The notes: generated by a model from the letters alone, not told the origin. 64,000 nucleotides of DNA from Ancistrus triradiatus (GCA_025084515.1 JAJAGP010000442.1:349166-413165), one strand, 5' to 3'; positions 1 to 11,876 are shown, numbered from the stretch's first letter. Numbers and translations are program-made.

Positions 1-880
1 AAGACTAACGCAATGATCCACTGGGCGATCTGCCCCTCTGGGTCATGGAAACCCATCAGAAGAGTGAACAGCATGCAGAGAAGATCCACATGATGCAGAT
101 GATGTCCACTCTGGTTTTGAGAGGGATCTACTTAAGTAAATGATGACTTACTCAAGACCATCTTGCATGTGTGAGAGGATTACCCCAATCCCCACACTAT
201 GGCATCGTTGTCCACTACAAACAAGTTTCCAGGAACAGGGAATTTGAAAAGAGGCACTGTATACACAACAACCAGTATGCACTAAAAGGCCACCTCAGCC
301 TCATCATACCACTTAAATACCATGCCTTTCTACATGAATCAGTGGAGTATTCCAGCAATGTGGGCAAAGCACCAAACAAAATGTCAGTGGTACAACACCA
401 GCCCCAGGAAGCTACACAGCTGCTAGATGTTAGCCAGTGTGGGCCACCGCGGACCTGCTTTGACTTTGGCTGGGTCTGTGTCCACGGACACCCCACCAAC
501 GGCCAAGAAAACTTACCATATTCTGCAGCAGGTTACACTATTTGTGAGCCTTGAGTCTGGTGGCACTGATAGTGGCGAACACCTGATCCAGGCATCAGAC
601 AGCCTTGTCAAAATCAGGTGCATGAACAAGCAGGCTGTCACAGTATTTAAATAGTGTAAACACACGCAAAAGTGCCAACATCCTTTTTCTTGACCAGCAC
701 AGCCAGTGCCATCCATGGGCTGCTGAATGTGTCAGTGATGCCAGCAGTTACCATGTCTTTGATATTTTCAGCAGTGATCTGACGTTTGGCCCAGGGCAGG
801 TAGTACAGGTGCAGGCAGATTGGCATCAATGTGTTGATATTTGCTGTACCAAGTTCTCTTGTCCTTCTTGCTCTCTGCAT
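1..880 (-). mobile_element. Ty3/gypsy-type retrotransposon pol relic (RT to RNase H), cut by window start
   Basis: Decayed gypsy polymerase read on the minus strand. The reverse-transcriptase entry is clear at about 680-725: SSPWMA followed by VLVKKKD, the usual start of gypsy RT. Frameshifts follow; DPAKVKAGPRWP at about 445-485 matches the region just past the RT palm. An RNase H start, FVVDNDA, lies near 203-225, then a SRSLSKPEW segment near 104-140 and DPEGQIAQW at 14-43, as found at the RNase H end of gypsy pol. I could not find an intact YxDD box. The element has no LTR inside the window and continues past base 1. Several frameshifts and stops make it non-functional. It is the same family as the copy at 56-59 kb. 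Confidence 0.8.
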
Positions 881-1112
881 AAACGTCCATAAATGATAAA
901 AAAGTTTTGGACTCTGCTGTTTTCAACATGGTGCTGCTCCACTGCTAGAGCTCCTGTACTGCCACGAGAGTGACCAGGAAATGTTCCTATCACCTGTGTG
1001 AGTCAGGTACTGACTCACCTGTGTGAGGCAGTCTCTGCCATCTTCAGAACCATTGATGCTCTGGGCTGGTCAAATGAAAGCAGTATGTCAGACTAAGTAA
1101 AGCAAGCCATTA
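881..1112. other. Unassigned sequence between gypsy relic and Tc1
   Basis: May be the decayed upstream part of the gypsy relic, since it directly precedes the RT on the minus strand, but I see no gag or protease motif. It contains a short repeated segment, about 1000-1025, built on GACTCACCTGTGTGAG. Confidence 0.4.
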
Positions 1113-1986
1113 CAGTGGTGCTTGAAAATTTGTGAACCCTTTAGAATTTTCTATATTTCTGCATAAATATGACCTAAAACATCATCAGATTTTCACACAA
1201 GTCCTAAAAGTAGATAAAGAGAACCCAATTAAACAAATGAGACAAAAATATCATACTTGGTAATTTACTTATTGAGGAAAATGATCCAATATTACATATT
1301 AGTGAGTTGGCCATTCCAAAACATGAACTTTATTCTTCTTTAACCATTCTTTGGTAGAACGACTTGTGTGCTTAGAGGTGTTGTCTTGCTGCATGGCCCA
1401 CCTTCTCTTGAGACTCAGTTCATGGACAGATGTCCTGACATTTTCCTTTAGAATGATGGAAAGCCGTCCTGGCCCAAATGCCCAAACCATGATACTACCA
1501 CCACCATGTTTCACAGATGGGATAAGGTTCTTATGCTGGAATGCAGTGTGTCTTTTCTCCAAACATAACAGTTTTCTTTTAAACCAAAAAGTTCTATTTT
1601 GGTCTCATCCATCCACAAAACATTCTTCCAATAGACTTCTGGCTTGTCCACATGATCTTTAGCAAACTGCAGACGAGCAGCAATGTTCTTTTTGGAGAGC
1701 AGTGCTTTCTCCTTGCAACCCTGCCATGCACACCATTGTTGTTCAGTGTTCTTCTGATGGTGGACTCATGAACATTAACATTAGCCAATGTGAGAGAGAC
1801 CTTCAGTTGCTTAGAAGTTACTCAAGGGTCCTTTGTGACCTCACCAGCTATTACATGCCTTGCTCTTGGAGTGATCTTCAATCTGTCTGACTGTGGATTG
1901 GTGGGGTCCAAACTCTTTAGAGATGGTTTTGTAACCTGTTCCAGACTGATGAGCATCATCTGTTCACTTGTCCTCTACTGTTCGTA
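1113..1986 (-). mobile_element. Tc1-like element, family 1 copy a, 5' truncated, dead transposase
   Basis: The left end is a Tc1-like terminal inverted repeat, CAGTGGTGCTTGAAA, next to a TA target dinucleotide at 1111-1112. The transposase is on the minus strand: an N-terminal helix-turn-helix relic around 1880-1960 (QSGTGYKTISKEFG), a middle part at 1594-1788, and the catalytic part at 1299-1562 with the HGGGSIMVWAFG block and QQDNTSKHTSRSTKEW around the second catalytic Asp. The frame ends right after LEWPTH and runs into the terminal repeat, so the third acidic residue (the Glu of the DDE triad) is deleted. The right terminal repeat is missing, so the copy is truncated near 1986. Confidence 0.85.
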
Positions 1987-2631
1987 ATCTTGGTGTTCTT
2001 TTTGACTCAACTCTTTTTATACATAATGTCAAGATTATTAGTATAGAATATGCTATGCCTTTTGTATTGATTTGACTGTTACAACCAACTTTCATAAATG
2101 CCTTGTCTTTGCTGCTTACGCTGCCAAATGAAACAAAACAAAACTTCCAGACATGCAAACAAAGAACCTACTGGCAAACAACAACACTAGATATAACAGT
2201 ACAAACAGGATACAATTAAAAAAAATAAAGCCTAAAGTACTTCTATGAGTTATGTAGGAGCTACAAACAAAAAGTGTAGTGTGGACAATGTAATGCAACT
2301 GCAATGTGCATGCAGGGACTCTTAGCAGTACAAAGAACAATATGCTGAAATCCAAGTTCAAGACCTAGAAGTGTGTGTTTCCTCCACGTTTCACTCCCTC
2401 CCCACCAAAACATGCCAGTAAGTAGACTAAAATTACACTTGCACAGCATCAAATAAAAATCCACTCACTATATAAAACACTAAAGCACATTAAGGCTAAT
2501 GTATTTGACGTGTCAGCTAATTGTGATTTCAATATTAACCAATATATCTGTGATTCTTTTTTAGCCAGTAGAATGCAGCCCTAGAATGAACTTTGTATTT
2601 GTCTGTGTAACACTGTCAGTGACCTCACTTT

Positions 2632-2633
<2 letters not shown>
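1987..2633. other. No recognised feature
   Basis: AT-rich sequence. Open frames here lack codon structure, splice context or motifs. I see no repeat family that I recognise. Confidence 0.4.
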
Positions 2634-2664
<31 letters not shown>

Positions 2665-2724
2665 AGTGTCAGAGTAAAGTATCTGTATGCTTCGGCAAGA
2701 CTGACACTGTCCCCTCTCTTTCCT

Positions 2725-2771
<47 letters not shown>
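2634..2771. repeat. Two (CA)n microsatellites
   Basis: Pure CA runs at 2634-2662 and 2727-2771, separated by about 64 bp of unique sequence. Confidence 0.95.
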
Positions 2772-2773
<2 letters not shown>

Positions 2774-3383
2774 GTAACCTGCCCCAGGACGTGACCCCTG
2801 CGTCCCTGGCCTGTGGAATACAGGAATAAAGGCACAGGCAGGAACGGATGACAGAAGAAGTCTTCCAAGAAGTTCATGTTACCGCCTGCCTGTCATAACA
2901 ACAAGGAGCTTCAGTTACTGCTCCCCTGCAGTTCCTTCCTCTTTTGTCTTGAGTTCTATCACCCCCTCAACACACACATACAGACACACACCTCCCCCAG
3001 AGAGATAGCTGAACACAACAGTCTCCTCTGAACCCTCACCGGCATCTGGTTTCATGGTAGCATCATCATCAACATCTTTCTCTTCTGCCTTTTACAAAGT
3101 TGATCAAGGTATGTCACACACACCCACCTCCCCACACACACATACATTTCTTTAGTATAGTCTTTCTATCCCTCTGTGGACTTTTCATTAACATCATATT
3201 ACTGTAGCTAATTAATGCTACACCTACACCCAGTCCTACCCTTAACCTCAGTAACCTGAAGGCAATATTGTGGCACGTTTGGTTTTTAAAATGATGTTGC
3301 AGTTTTCCTTGTAGGGACCATCCCAATCTCCCCACAAGGTAAAAAATGTCAGATCTTTCTATGTATGCTTTACCCCCCCCTCA

Positions 3384-3384
<1 letters not shown>
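2772..3384. other. No recognised gene; short CA-rich patches
   Basis: Mixed sequence with imperfect CA patches near 2970-2990 and 3115-3145. A segment around 3180-3260 (ATTACTGTAGCTAATTAAT, then CACCTACA and AGTAACCT) recurs at 3790-3860, so it is part of a small local duplication or a dispersed repeat. Confidence 0.4.

Positions 3385-3455
<71 letters not shown>
3385..3455. repeat. (CA)n microsatellite
   Basis: About 35 uninterrupted CA units, preceded by a run of eight C. Confidence 0.95.
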
Positions 3456-3457
<2 letters not shown>

Positions 3458-3712
3458 TATTTGCTACACACTGTCCATATCCATCACAAGAGGAAGCGTC
3501 TGCATGTTTCACAGCTGTGTTTTATGAATGTTTGTGATTAAGGGGGCTTCAATGTGTGTGCTTGATAATTGGCTGCAACTCTGGTGTGGGAATGCATCTC
3601 TATGAATGTATGTTTGTGTGAGCAGACGCACGCGTGTGCGCGCAGCTGAGCTGGTGTAGAGTGGCTCAATCCACACATCTAGAGCTCTGAAAGGAGGGAT
3701 TGACCCATCGTT

Positions 3713-3759
3713 CACACACACACACACACACAGACACAAACACACACAGACACACACAC
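3713..3759. repeat. Imperfect (CA)n microsatellite
   Basis: CA run with CAGA and CAAA interruptions. Confidence 0.9.
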
Positions 3760-3769
3760 TTTCTGCCAT

Positions 3770-4324
3770 TGTGGCGACTTTTGAATGACATATTACTGTA
3801 ACTAATTAATTTTACACATACACCTACAGCTAACCTTCACCCTAGTAACCTAAAGCAAATACTTTGGTTCTTTTAGTGTTTCAAAAGAAAGTGCCAGCTC
3901 TTGTAAAACAAAAAAAAAAAGGTAATTTGTGGTGATGACGTGGTGCATATATATTTAAAAGCATAAAAACATAATAAAAGAAGCATACGCTTACGTAAAA
4001 GGCAAACACAGCAGCTGAAACCATTAAAGTTCTTGTTAGAAAGCTTGGTGATCATGTGTAGAAACCGTACAACTTCTTATAGAACAAAACATCCATTTTT
4101 AGAACCACAGCACTAGTATAGCATAATAAAGCCATTGGAACCGTTTATCTGGTTTACCTACCATATGGTTGCATTTGTAAGGTCTGTGGTTATTCAGCCT
4201 CTTGTATAATAAAATAACACTATTTTTATTCGTAAGTCCAGTGGTATGGAGGTAAGAGCCAGCTGTGGGAAACAGCAGTTCCTGATTACCTGTGTTTGAA
4301 CCCCGAACTGGACTTGCAATGTCC
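3770..4324. other. No recognised feature
   Basis: AT-rich sequence with an A12 run near 3908. The part at 3785-3865 resembles 3185-3260. Nothing else is identified. Confidence 0.35.
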
Positions 4325-4420
4325 CATCCAGAGAGCACTTTCATAACTGATACAATCTTACAAGGTACAATCCAAGCAAATTGTGAATTGTCCCACAAAT
4401 CTGGAACCTCCACAATTCTG
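4325..4420 (-). repeat. tRNA-derived SINE (family B) fragment
   Basis: On the minus strand it matches the 3' body of the SINE family seen at 38.9 and 45.9 kb: CCATCCAGAG, then a variant of GACTTACAA, then GATACAATCTTACAAGGTACAATCCAAGCAAATTGTG (split here into parts). The tRNA-like head is mostly lost. Confidence 0.5.
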
Positions 4421-4575
4421 ACCAGGATTGGGAACAAAATTTCAATTTTCACGCTATTAAGTCCAGGTAGGATATTAGAGAAGTAACTACATAGTTAAGG
4501 AAATCAGTTTAAATCATTTTAAAGAGACCACCAGAGGGTAGACATTAATCTCACTGGACAAAAATTAGTCCCGTG

Positions 4576-4820
4576 TCAAGTCAAGTCAAGTCAGATCTAT
4601 TTATATAGCGCTTTTTACAATGGAGCATTGTCTCAAAGCAACTTTACAAGTTTAGATTATCTCGTAATAACTACGTCCAATCCCAAATTGAGCAAGCCTA
4701 GGGCGACAGTGGCAAGGAAAAACTCCCTGAGTTATAGGAAGAAACCTTGGGAGGACCAAGACTCAAAAAGGGACCCAACCTCCTTGGGCGGCGTAGATGA
4801 TAAATCTAAGAGCGAAACTA
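4576..4820 (+). repeat. TCAAG-headed interspersed repeat, copy 1
   Basis: Starts with four TCAAG-type pentamers, then TTTATATAGCGCTTTTTACA, a block containing GGCAAGGAAAAACTCCCTGA, and GGAAGAAACCTTGGGAGGAC. Other copies lie at 9197 (plus) and 39832 (minus). I know this sequence as a common teleost repeat but cannot assign its class from sequence alone. Confidence 0.75.
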
Positions 4821-5228
4821 AAGTCATGGAGTCAAAGTGTGAATAAAATGTGAAGTATGCACTTCGGCATTAAGTGGCCCGGGTATGGTGGTGCTGGAGC
4901 TGATGACGGAAGCAGCTTGAGTGGAGCTGCAGCGGATGAACATCATGTGTGTGTCATTTCTACCCAATACTTGATCATGCCTCCACTCTTTTTAACAACA
5001 GTGTCAATCCCACATTGAGAGAGCAAGTGCAGACCATCTTATAAACCATTAAAGTTGTGGTTATGCATGTTTGTGTGTGTGGTATCCATGCACAATCAAG
5101 TCCACACAAGAGACACATGGAGAATAGTTGTTGTAAAAAAGTTGTCTCAAAAGGTTCAATTACAAGCATATTTGACTAAAGAATTTTTTTTTTTTTTGTA
5201 TTTAAAATGCTTAAAAATATTCCACATA
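4821..5228. other. No recognised feature
   Basis: Mixed sequence with a T12 run near 5184. Nothing recognised. Confidence 0.35.
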
Positions 5229-5750
5229 CAATGGGGGCCACAAGTCTAAGACCACTAGTGTGTATTTTTTTTTCCAAATTGATTACAATGTTGTACATTA
5301 TAAATCATATAATCAGCATAGCACTTTGATTATTTGACTGAATCTTTGAAAAGGAAAGGACTTACTTTTCAGAATTTGTATTTTAATTTTAATTAGTATT
5401 TGGTATGTTCCGCTGTTTGCTGTAATGTCAGTGTGCACTCGAACTGACAAGGGCTCCACAGATTTGTGTGGTAAATATGTTATCCCAGCATGATTTTGTC
5501 TTCAAGTGCCTCTGTTAATGCTTAATGTGGTGTAGGTCAGGTGGCTGTGGAGAAAAGTAAATGACAGTCAGAACTCGGTGATCTTTTTTGGTCCTCAGAT
5601 AGTTACTGCAAAGCTATGGTGCGTATTATTGGTCATTATCCTGCAGTTTAAATTCTTCACAAAGATCCAAACAAGGATTTTCACAAGTTGTCACAGACTT
5701 TTGACACTTACTGTATGACTGCTCCCCAAATTGCCCTTAGACATTAATTA
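5229..5750 (-). mobile_element. Tc1-like element relic, left terminal repeat plus decayed body
   Basis: Left end CAATGGGGGCCACAAGTCTAAG follows TA (written here in parts: CAATGGGGGCC then ACAAGTCTAAG), a Tc1-like terminus of the type whose ends resemble GGCCAAAAGTCTGAGACC. Inside, TAATGTCAGTGTGCACTCGA, CAGCATGATTTTGTC and GTAGGTCAGGTGGCTGTGGA are the minus-strand version of the transposase N-terminal half seen in that family. No open frame survives and the right end is missing. Confidence 0.55.
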
Positions 5751-5897
5751 TAAGCGAGCAAACAGCTTTTCTTTTCTTCGTTGTTGTAGTAATTGCACAT
5801 ATGTTGCAGGTTTGATAGATAGAAATGAAGTAAAACATTAAAAGGCACTTGTGTCTTATGAGGACTTGTATCTGTCAGTGCAGTGTAAGAACAATGT

Positions 5898-5900
<3 letters not shown>

Positions 5901-5945
<45 letters not shown>

Positions 5946-5972
5946 CGTGCGTGTGTGTGTGTGTGTGTGCGG

Positions 5973-6024
<52 letters not shown>

Positions 6025-6029
6025 GAGAG
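5901..6029. repeat. Compound (GT)n(GA)n microsatellite
   Basis: GT units at 5901-5987 with GCGT interruptions, then GA units to 6029. Confidence 0.95.
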
Positions 6030-6130
6030 TGTAAGGCTGGGTGAAGCACAGGCAGGACATTTGACATTCCTGCAGGCTCTAAATGCCTCAGTGCAAATCG
6101 TTCTCTTTCAACCAAGTTCAATACCTCTCT

Positions 6131-6131
<1 letters not shown>

Positions 6132-6174
<43 letters not shown>

Positions 6175-6206
6175 GCACACGCACCCGCACACGCACCCGC
6201 ACACAC
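6132..6206. repeat. (CA)n with CCGCACACG variant units
   Basis: CA run grading into three copies of a hexamer-type CGCACC/CGCACA unit. It is in the opposite sense to the GT run 100 bp upstream. Confidence 0.95.
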
Positions 6207-6573
6207 TCAATCTCAGTTATAGGATGATGCAGAGAGAAGTTAAAAGTCGTTTAAACTCTACAGGTTAGTTTCTCCATTGATGGTTGAAATCCAGCAGCAG
6301 GGATTCTCAAGTCAAAGGGCTTTTTAGCCTCAGACTGGTAGGACATCAGTTCATCAAAGGTAATTAAAAATGACACGCCCACACAGATCCAGTCGTCAAA
6401 GACACATAAACTCACACATACACAGAGGAAAATATTAACACTTGTCCGTTTGGTCACACACACCCACATCTCTACTGTGCAGAGAGACCAGGAGAGGGAT
6501 GAGGAGAACAGGAGGAGAACAATGGGATGAAAAGGAGAAGTATGTGGCATAAAGGGAGCTTTAAAGTACCTTT

Positions 6574-6582
6574 TGTGTGTGT

Positions 6583-6663
<81 letters not shown>

Positions 6664-6678
6664 TGTGTGTGTACACAC
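6574..6678. repeat. (GT)n microsatellite
   Basis: About 45 GT units with one TATGT interruption, ending in GTACACACA. Confidence 0.95.
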
Positions 6679-6762
6679 AGATGTCACCAGCTGTTCGACT
6701 CAATACACAGAGAAGGACATAGCCTGCAGCATTGTCCCATTCCACCTTTCAAGTGTCATAGA

Positions 6763-6764
<2 letters not shown>

Positions 6765-6819
<55 letters not shown>

Positions 6820-6849
6820 TGAGTGAGTGAGTGAGTGAGTGAGTGAGTG
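6765..6849. repeat. Compound (GT)n(GAGT)n microsatellite
   Basis: GT run to about 6817, then eight GAGT tetramers. Confidence 0.95.
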
Positions 6850-6897
6850 CCAGTGTAAAAAAGGGACGTGAATGAATGAGTGACTTGTAGGAAATCC

Positions 6898-7070
6898 ACA
6901 GACAGATATACTGCCGGACAAAAAGACAGACACATATGCAGACAGGTAGACAGACATTACAGACAGACAGATAGACAGAAACACATGCAGGGGATAAACA
7001 GAGAAATAGACAGACGGACAGACAGACAGTCAGACAGTCAGACAGACCAATGTACAGCTAGACAGACAGA
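6898..7070. repeat. Degenerate GACA-rich tetranucleotide tract
   Basis: Repeated CAGA/GACA units with GATA variants, on the plus strand. Composition matches the GACA half of the large array at 48.8 kb (there on the minus strand). Confidence 0.85.
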
Positions 7071-8483
7071 AGTTTGTGACATACTTAGGTGGATAGAGTA
7101 GAAATTTTTTTTACATTTTTACTGCATATTATGGCATAGACACAAAAAATATTCAGTATCAGAAAAGCAAGAAAACCAGAGAGTGTGTAAATCTGAAAAT
7201 CTGAATCAGAGCCATCTCAAACAGACAGACCGCCGTTCACCGATCAGTTCTTTTTTCCCAAATGGCTTTTTGTCAAAATGAGCACACGTCATGCATTAGA
7301 AATAATATTTCAAGGAGATGATGAGGGAAACATCTTGTCTGCTTATTATACACCAAATATTCAGTACAAGTTGCCTGAATGACAATTATCTGATACACCA
7401 TGACCCAGATTACTGAAAATGTTATGAATGGCTTTGTTGCATTTAGAGGGTAGCACCATTATAAATAAAATCAACTAAAAGAACCCACCTTTTTATATTA
7501 TAACATTGCCTTTATTCGTTAAATACACATTGTAACATTAACATTTATATCACCGAAGCAATTACATCAGTAATGTTTTGTGAATTTTAATTCCTTCTTT
7601 AAATAACACTAAGGGGATTCGTGTAAATTTACATTCAAGTCCCAATACTTCACTTGGCAACTAAAATATAATCTTTAGATTGTTATAGTGTTACAGTATA
7701 ACATAAAATAATAATGGAATGTATTTTAATATTATTTTAATCCCTCTCTCTTTGATTCACCCTTTAGCACAATATGCAGACTTTTTTTTCCAACTTTGCT
7801 TACCATGCCTATTGGACAAAATATATATTTTAACACATTTAACACATTTTAAAACAGTCTATCCCAGCACTGCAGTGATGCGGATTCTGGTTCCAGTGGG
7901 GCCTTCTGGCTGGTTCAGAATCACTGAGATACACAATTGGTCATGTCTGAGGAAGAGGAGGCTGGACAGAGAGAACCTCCCAGCACTGCAAATAAATAAA
8001 CATTTTAAAACTTTCAAGCTTAAATTTGAAAGAAATTTAGGGAACGTCCATGAATTACAATTTTAACTCTTAGCTGATGTCACAATCATTTGACTGGGTA
8101 AATGCAAAATGTTTGTTTGTATGAATTGTGTCTTTAAATGGAAATATAGTGGAGGCTCAAAAGTGACACAATGTATAGGCAGTAATGTATAGGCACAAAG
8201 CTTGTGAATTAGAAATTCCAACTGGCAGTTTATATTGTACCAATGGGAACGATTATTCAGTTTTGCATAGACACACACACGGTACGTCAGCAAACTGTTA
8301 GAGCCACTCTTCTCTCTGTCTCTTTTCTTGCTTCAATGCTGTCTTTGTCTTTGTTTTCTAAACTAATTTCTGAGGACCTCGGTTCAGACCCCAGAGTAGG
8401 CTTGTAACATAAAGTTTGTGTGATTATGGGGTTCTGCAATTAATTGGTGCTCAATGAATTCTGAGATCATCTCCAAAACAGTG
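7071..8483. other. No recognised gene
   Basis: AT-rich sequence. A GC-richer patch at 7860-7990 (CCCAGCACTGCAGTGATGCG and the repeated word CCCAGCACTGCA at 7979) stands out but has no clear coding or repeat identity. Confidence 0.4.
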
Positions 8484-8513
8484 ACTTTCTTTCTTTCTTT
8501 CTTTCTTTCTTTT
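8484..8513. repeat. (TTTC)n microsatellite
   Basis: About seven TTTC tetramers. Confidence 0.9.
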
Positions 8514-8984
8514 ATATCAACAGTATATGCGTTAAAGAGCTTTCTAAAATGTACATTTTATGACTTTAAGTGTACCTCCTCATAACAAGCACTGGACATT
8601 TCCATAAGTAAATACAAATCTAGCTTAATTTATTAGCTAAACAGTGTTGGCTGTCAGACAACAGAAAGGGTAACCCTTAGAGGTCTGTGATCACCCCACC
8701 ATGGCCTAATGTCCTACAATGGCGTCATTCTGAGTTACATTGCAAACTTCATTTTGAAAGTTTTCTTGGTGTTGATAGACCACATACAGAGGTATTTTCA
8801 AGGTCACAAAAGACTGTTGTGATTTTATATTCAAATATTTTTCTTTTTCTTTTCTGTTTGTTTGTGGTTTTGGCTCTAGTTGATATAGTATTTTTAAAAG
8901 AACGATCATTTCCTATCACTGAGGTGCTGAAAAAAGGTAGTTTACTTTAATTTTAATGTGATAATGTGGAACCTGCTATACAGC
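8514..8984. other. No recognised feature
   Basis: AT-rich sequence without motifs; the 87-codon frame at 8687-8950 shows no recognisable domain. Confidence 0.35.
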
Positions 8985-9196
8985 GGTAATTTGCAGTCAT
9001 CCACCAGCACTGCAATCGTGGCCCCTGCCTCCTCTGATGGACTGATGTCCTGTCCAGGGCACTTATGCTTGCACCCCGTGCTCTCCAGAATAGGCAACGG
9101 ATCAAATGGTAGTTGAAAAAAACAAGGGATCTTATGTCACAGTTGTCATACCAGTTGTCATTATATACATTGTTAGCATGTGAAGTAAGACTGCGT
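8985..9196 (+). repeat. SINE-tail-like segment plus GTCAT-rich repeat fragment
   Basis: GATGGACTGATGTCCTGTCC and GCACCCCGTGCTCTCCAGAA are typical of the tail of the DANA-like SINEs here. The last 55 bases (CATACCAGTTGTCATTATA to AGCATGTGA) recur at 13220-13275, so both places hold the same composite repeat. Confidence 0.55.
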
Positions 9197-9345
9197 AAAG
9201 TCAAGTCAAATCTAATTTATTTATATAGCACTTTTTACTATCTAGGCCCACAGCCCAAATGTATACAGTGGCAAGGAAAAACTTCCTAAATGAGATGAGG
9301 AAGAAACTTCAAGATGACCAAGACTCAAAAACAGACTAAGTCACC
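9197..9345 (+). repeat. TCAAG-headed interspersed repeat, copy 2
   Basis: Shorter, diverged copy: GTCAAGTCAAATC, TTTATATAGCACTTTTTACT, GTGGCAAGGAAAAACTTCCT, GAGGAAGAAACTTCAAGA. The middle of the unit is deleted compared with copy 1. Confidence 0.7.
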
Positions 9346-9905
9346 TTAATACTAAATGTATAGTAATAATTTCAATACACAGATGCTAAATAATCAAAAA
9401 TCAAATAGACGGCATAATTAAATATATAATAAATAAAATAAAATATAATTATATAAAGACTACAAAAAAATAAACAAAATACAACAGCATGAAGCATATA
9501 ATAAAACAGAGGCTATACAACTAAATAATATAAAACAATAGTATATATAATAAATAAAATAATAATAAAATAGAGAATGTGAGTGAGTTCCTTGGTGTTA
9601 TTTAGTCCGGTAAAATTATTCATTTTATTTTTGAATAAACATTATGCCTTTATGGCAGATGTCTGTATAGTACATCTAAGTGAGAAAAGAAAAAAAAAAT
9701 TCACCAGGTCAATTTATGCATTTGTGATACAAAAGGCGATATCAGACATATATATATATATAAAGCAAACACAAAAACAGCCTAATACTAAAGTTACACA
9801 CTGGCTTGCAGTGCATTCATCACTTAACTTTGGTTATATTGTTCATGTTATTGCTACAGAGTCAAATCCAGCATAAATGAATTGCCTCCCTTCAATCCAT
9901 CCAAC
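9346..9905. other. AT-rich sequence, no gene
   Basis: Positions 9350-9575 are almost only A/T with AATAAAATA-type words. A short TA run is at 9750-9763. Confidence 0.5.
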
Positions 9906-10252
9906 GTGTGTGTGTGTGTGTGAGTGTTTGGAGTCATGCACATGCAGAGTGTGTCCATGTGTCCATGGCTTAGGAGAGCAAAGACTTATAATATAACCCA
10001 CTGTTGACAGAATTGGGAATGGCAGTAGAAGAATCAGACTTTGCATGAAAGTTGGCCATCGTGTAAGGACTTCAAAAGGGGGTGGCAAGGACCATGGAGA
10101 TGCACCCCTACAGCGAGCATGTGCTAGAATGAAAGAAAGAGAGAGAGTGAGAGAGAGCAACAGAGAGACTTGCAGAGAGCGAACCCTTTGGCAAGGTTAA
10201 CTAGAGAGCAGAGCAGTAACACACAACTCAATGTCCACCCCCCCCAACACAC
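9906..10252. repeat. Short GT, GA and CA tracts
   Basis: GT at 9906-9922, GA-rich at 10132-10156 and CA beginning at 10246. The sequence between is unassigned. Confidence 0.6.
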
Positions 10253-10705
10253 ACACACACACAAAGTGTGAATCCATCCATACATACAAACTAATCTATA
10301 TGTCCTAATTCAGCTGACTGACACAAGATGACAATAAACATCTTTGGCTGTCTCTCCATTACCCTTAATATCTGTCCATTTGTTACTCCAAATAAAGACT
10401 AATCTAAACTTTTATTATGAATTATTTTTATTTTTTTATTATGAATTATGATTAAAAATGCATTTTTATGCATTTTTAATCATGCACTTTTTTATTATAT
10501 TCAATTCTTGTTCATCAAAGGTAAGATCCAGCTGGTGGAAACTGCTAGTATTGAGGGCCTGGGTACAGACCCAGGGCTGAGCTTTAAATGTGAAGGTCAG
10601 ACGGTGTGGTTATGGCACACCACAATGGACTGGCACCCTGTCCATGGTTTACCTCTGCCTGCGCCCACTGAATTCTGGGATAGGCTCTGGACCTTTCCAT
10701 AACCG
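10253..10705 (+). repeat. Duplicated segment, copy A, ending in SINE-like tail
   Basis: From the CA run through AAAGTGTGAATCCATCCATA to TCCATGGTTTACCTCTGCCT (10660) this matches 11877-12252 with few differences. Copy A continues into CTGGGATAGGCTCTGGACC, the usual end of the DANA-like SINE tail, which copy B lacks. Confidence 0.75.
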
Positions 10706-10952
10706 TGAGATATATTGAATTTATTTATAATGATTTATTTAGTTTATTCATAATATGTATGGTGCCTATAAATGCAATGGAAACTATTGAAGACAACAGA
10801 GATGTAAATTTATATCGAATAATACATAACATTAATAATATTTCATAAAATACAGCCTTTTGAAAGAAAAAACACATTTCGGGTCTTTGGCCCATACATA
10901 TCGCCTATATACGGTAGCTGCACATTTCTGGTACAAAAGCAGAGTCCCGATA

Positions 10953-11048
10953 ACACACACACACACACACACCAGGCATCTGGCAGACAGAAATCTAGGG
11001 TCAAAGGCAAAGCCAAGGTGAAACATGTAGTATGGGCTGTGGTTGACA

Positions 11049-11131
<83 letters not shown>
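10953..11131. repeat. Two (CA)n microsatellites
   Basis: CA at 10953-10972 and a long uninterrupted run at 11051-11131 (about 40 units). Confidence 0.95.
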
Positions 11132-11134
<3 letters not shown>

Positions 11135-11404
11135 TATACCGTCCTAGTATGGATTCCTCAGATAAGTCCACTCGTCTGCTACAGAGCCACTTCCTGTTCC
11201 CATCAGTCTCTCATCAGCTCTGTGAGTGGAGACTAGTGCCACATGTACACCACATAACATAAACCACCATGATGTTATACAGTACTGTGCAAAGTCTTAG
11301 GCCTCCCATAGATTTGTTGTTTTAGCAAAGGCGATACTGACCATATATCTATAACATATTGGCGATGACTGGACCCAAAACAAAAAAACCTTGAATATAA
11401 TTAA

Positions 11405-11732
11405 TTCATTCATTCATTCATCCATTGTCTTATCCGCTTATCCTAGTCAGGATCACGGAAGGGCGCAAGGCAGGAACAACCCCAGACAGGGTGCCACTCC
11501 ATCGCAGGGCACATACACTCACACACACTCTAAGGGGCACTTTGGAAACATCAATTAACCTAACACACTTGTCTTTGGAATGTGGGAGGAAACCAGAGTA
11601 CCCAGAGAAAACCCACATGAACATGGGGAGAACATGCAAACTCTGCACAGGCAGAGCCCGGGATCAGGATTGAACTAGGGATCTCGGAGCTGTAAGGCAA
11701 CAGTGCTAACCACTGCACCATCATGCAGTGCA
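11405..11732 (-). repeat. DANA-like tRNA-derived SINE
   Basis: Minus-strand SINE: tail with ATTCATTCATTCATTCATCC and CTTATCCGCTTATCCTAGTC at the left, central AACCTAACACACTTGTCTTT and GTGGGAGGAAACCAGAGTAC, then tRNA-like B-box region (GGATTGAACTAGGGATCTC) and A-box region ending GTGCTAACCACTGCACCA. Nested in the Tc1 copy at 11280-12527. Confidence 0.85.
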
Positions 11733-11876
11733 CCAAAATTGGATTTGTCAGTCCATAATACTCTTATCCACTGATCTTCATGCCAATCATCTTTAGCATA
11801 TCTTAGCCTTTTCACCCAGTTCCCCTTCCAAAAAAGTGGTTTCGTGTCTGCTACCCTTCCAAAAATATCATCCCAC

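Noticed and set aside
4250..4320. tRNA-like A and B boxes (GGTATGGAGGTAAGAGCC and GTGTTTGAACCCCGA)
   Set aside because: No foldable cloverleaf and no matching SINE head; left out as a separate feature.
5849..6826. Val/Cys and His/Thr repeat frames
   Set aside because: Translations of GT/CA microsatellites.
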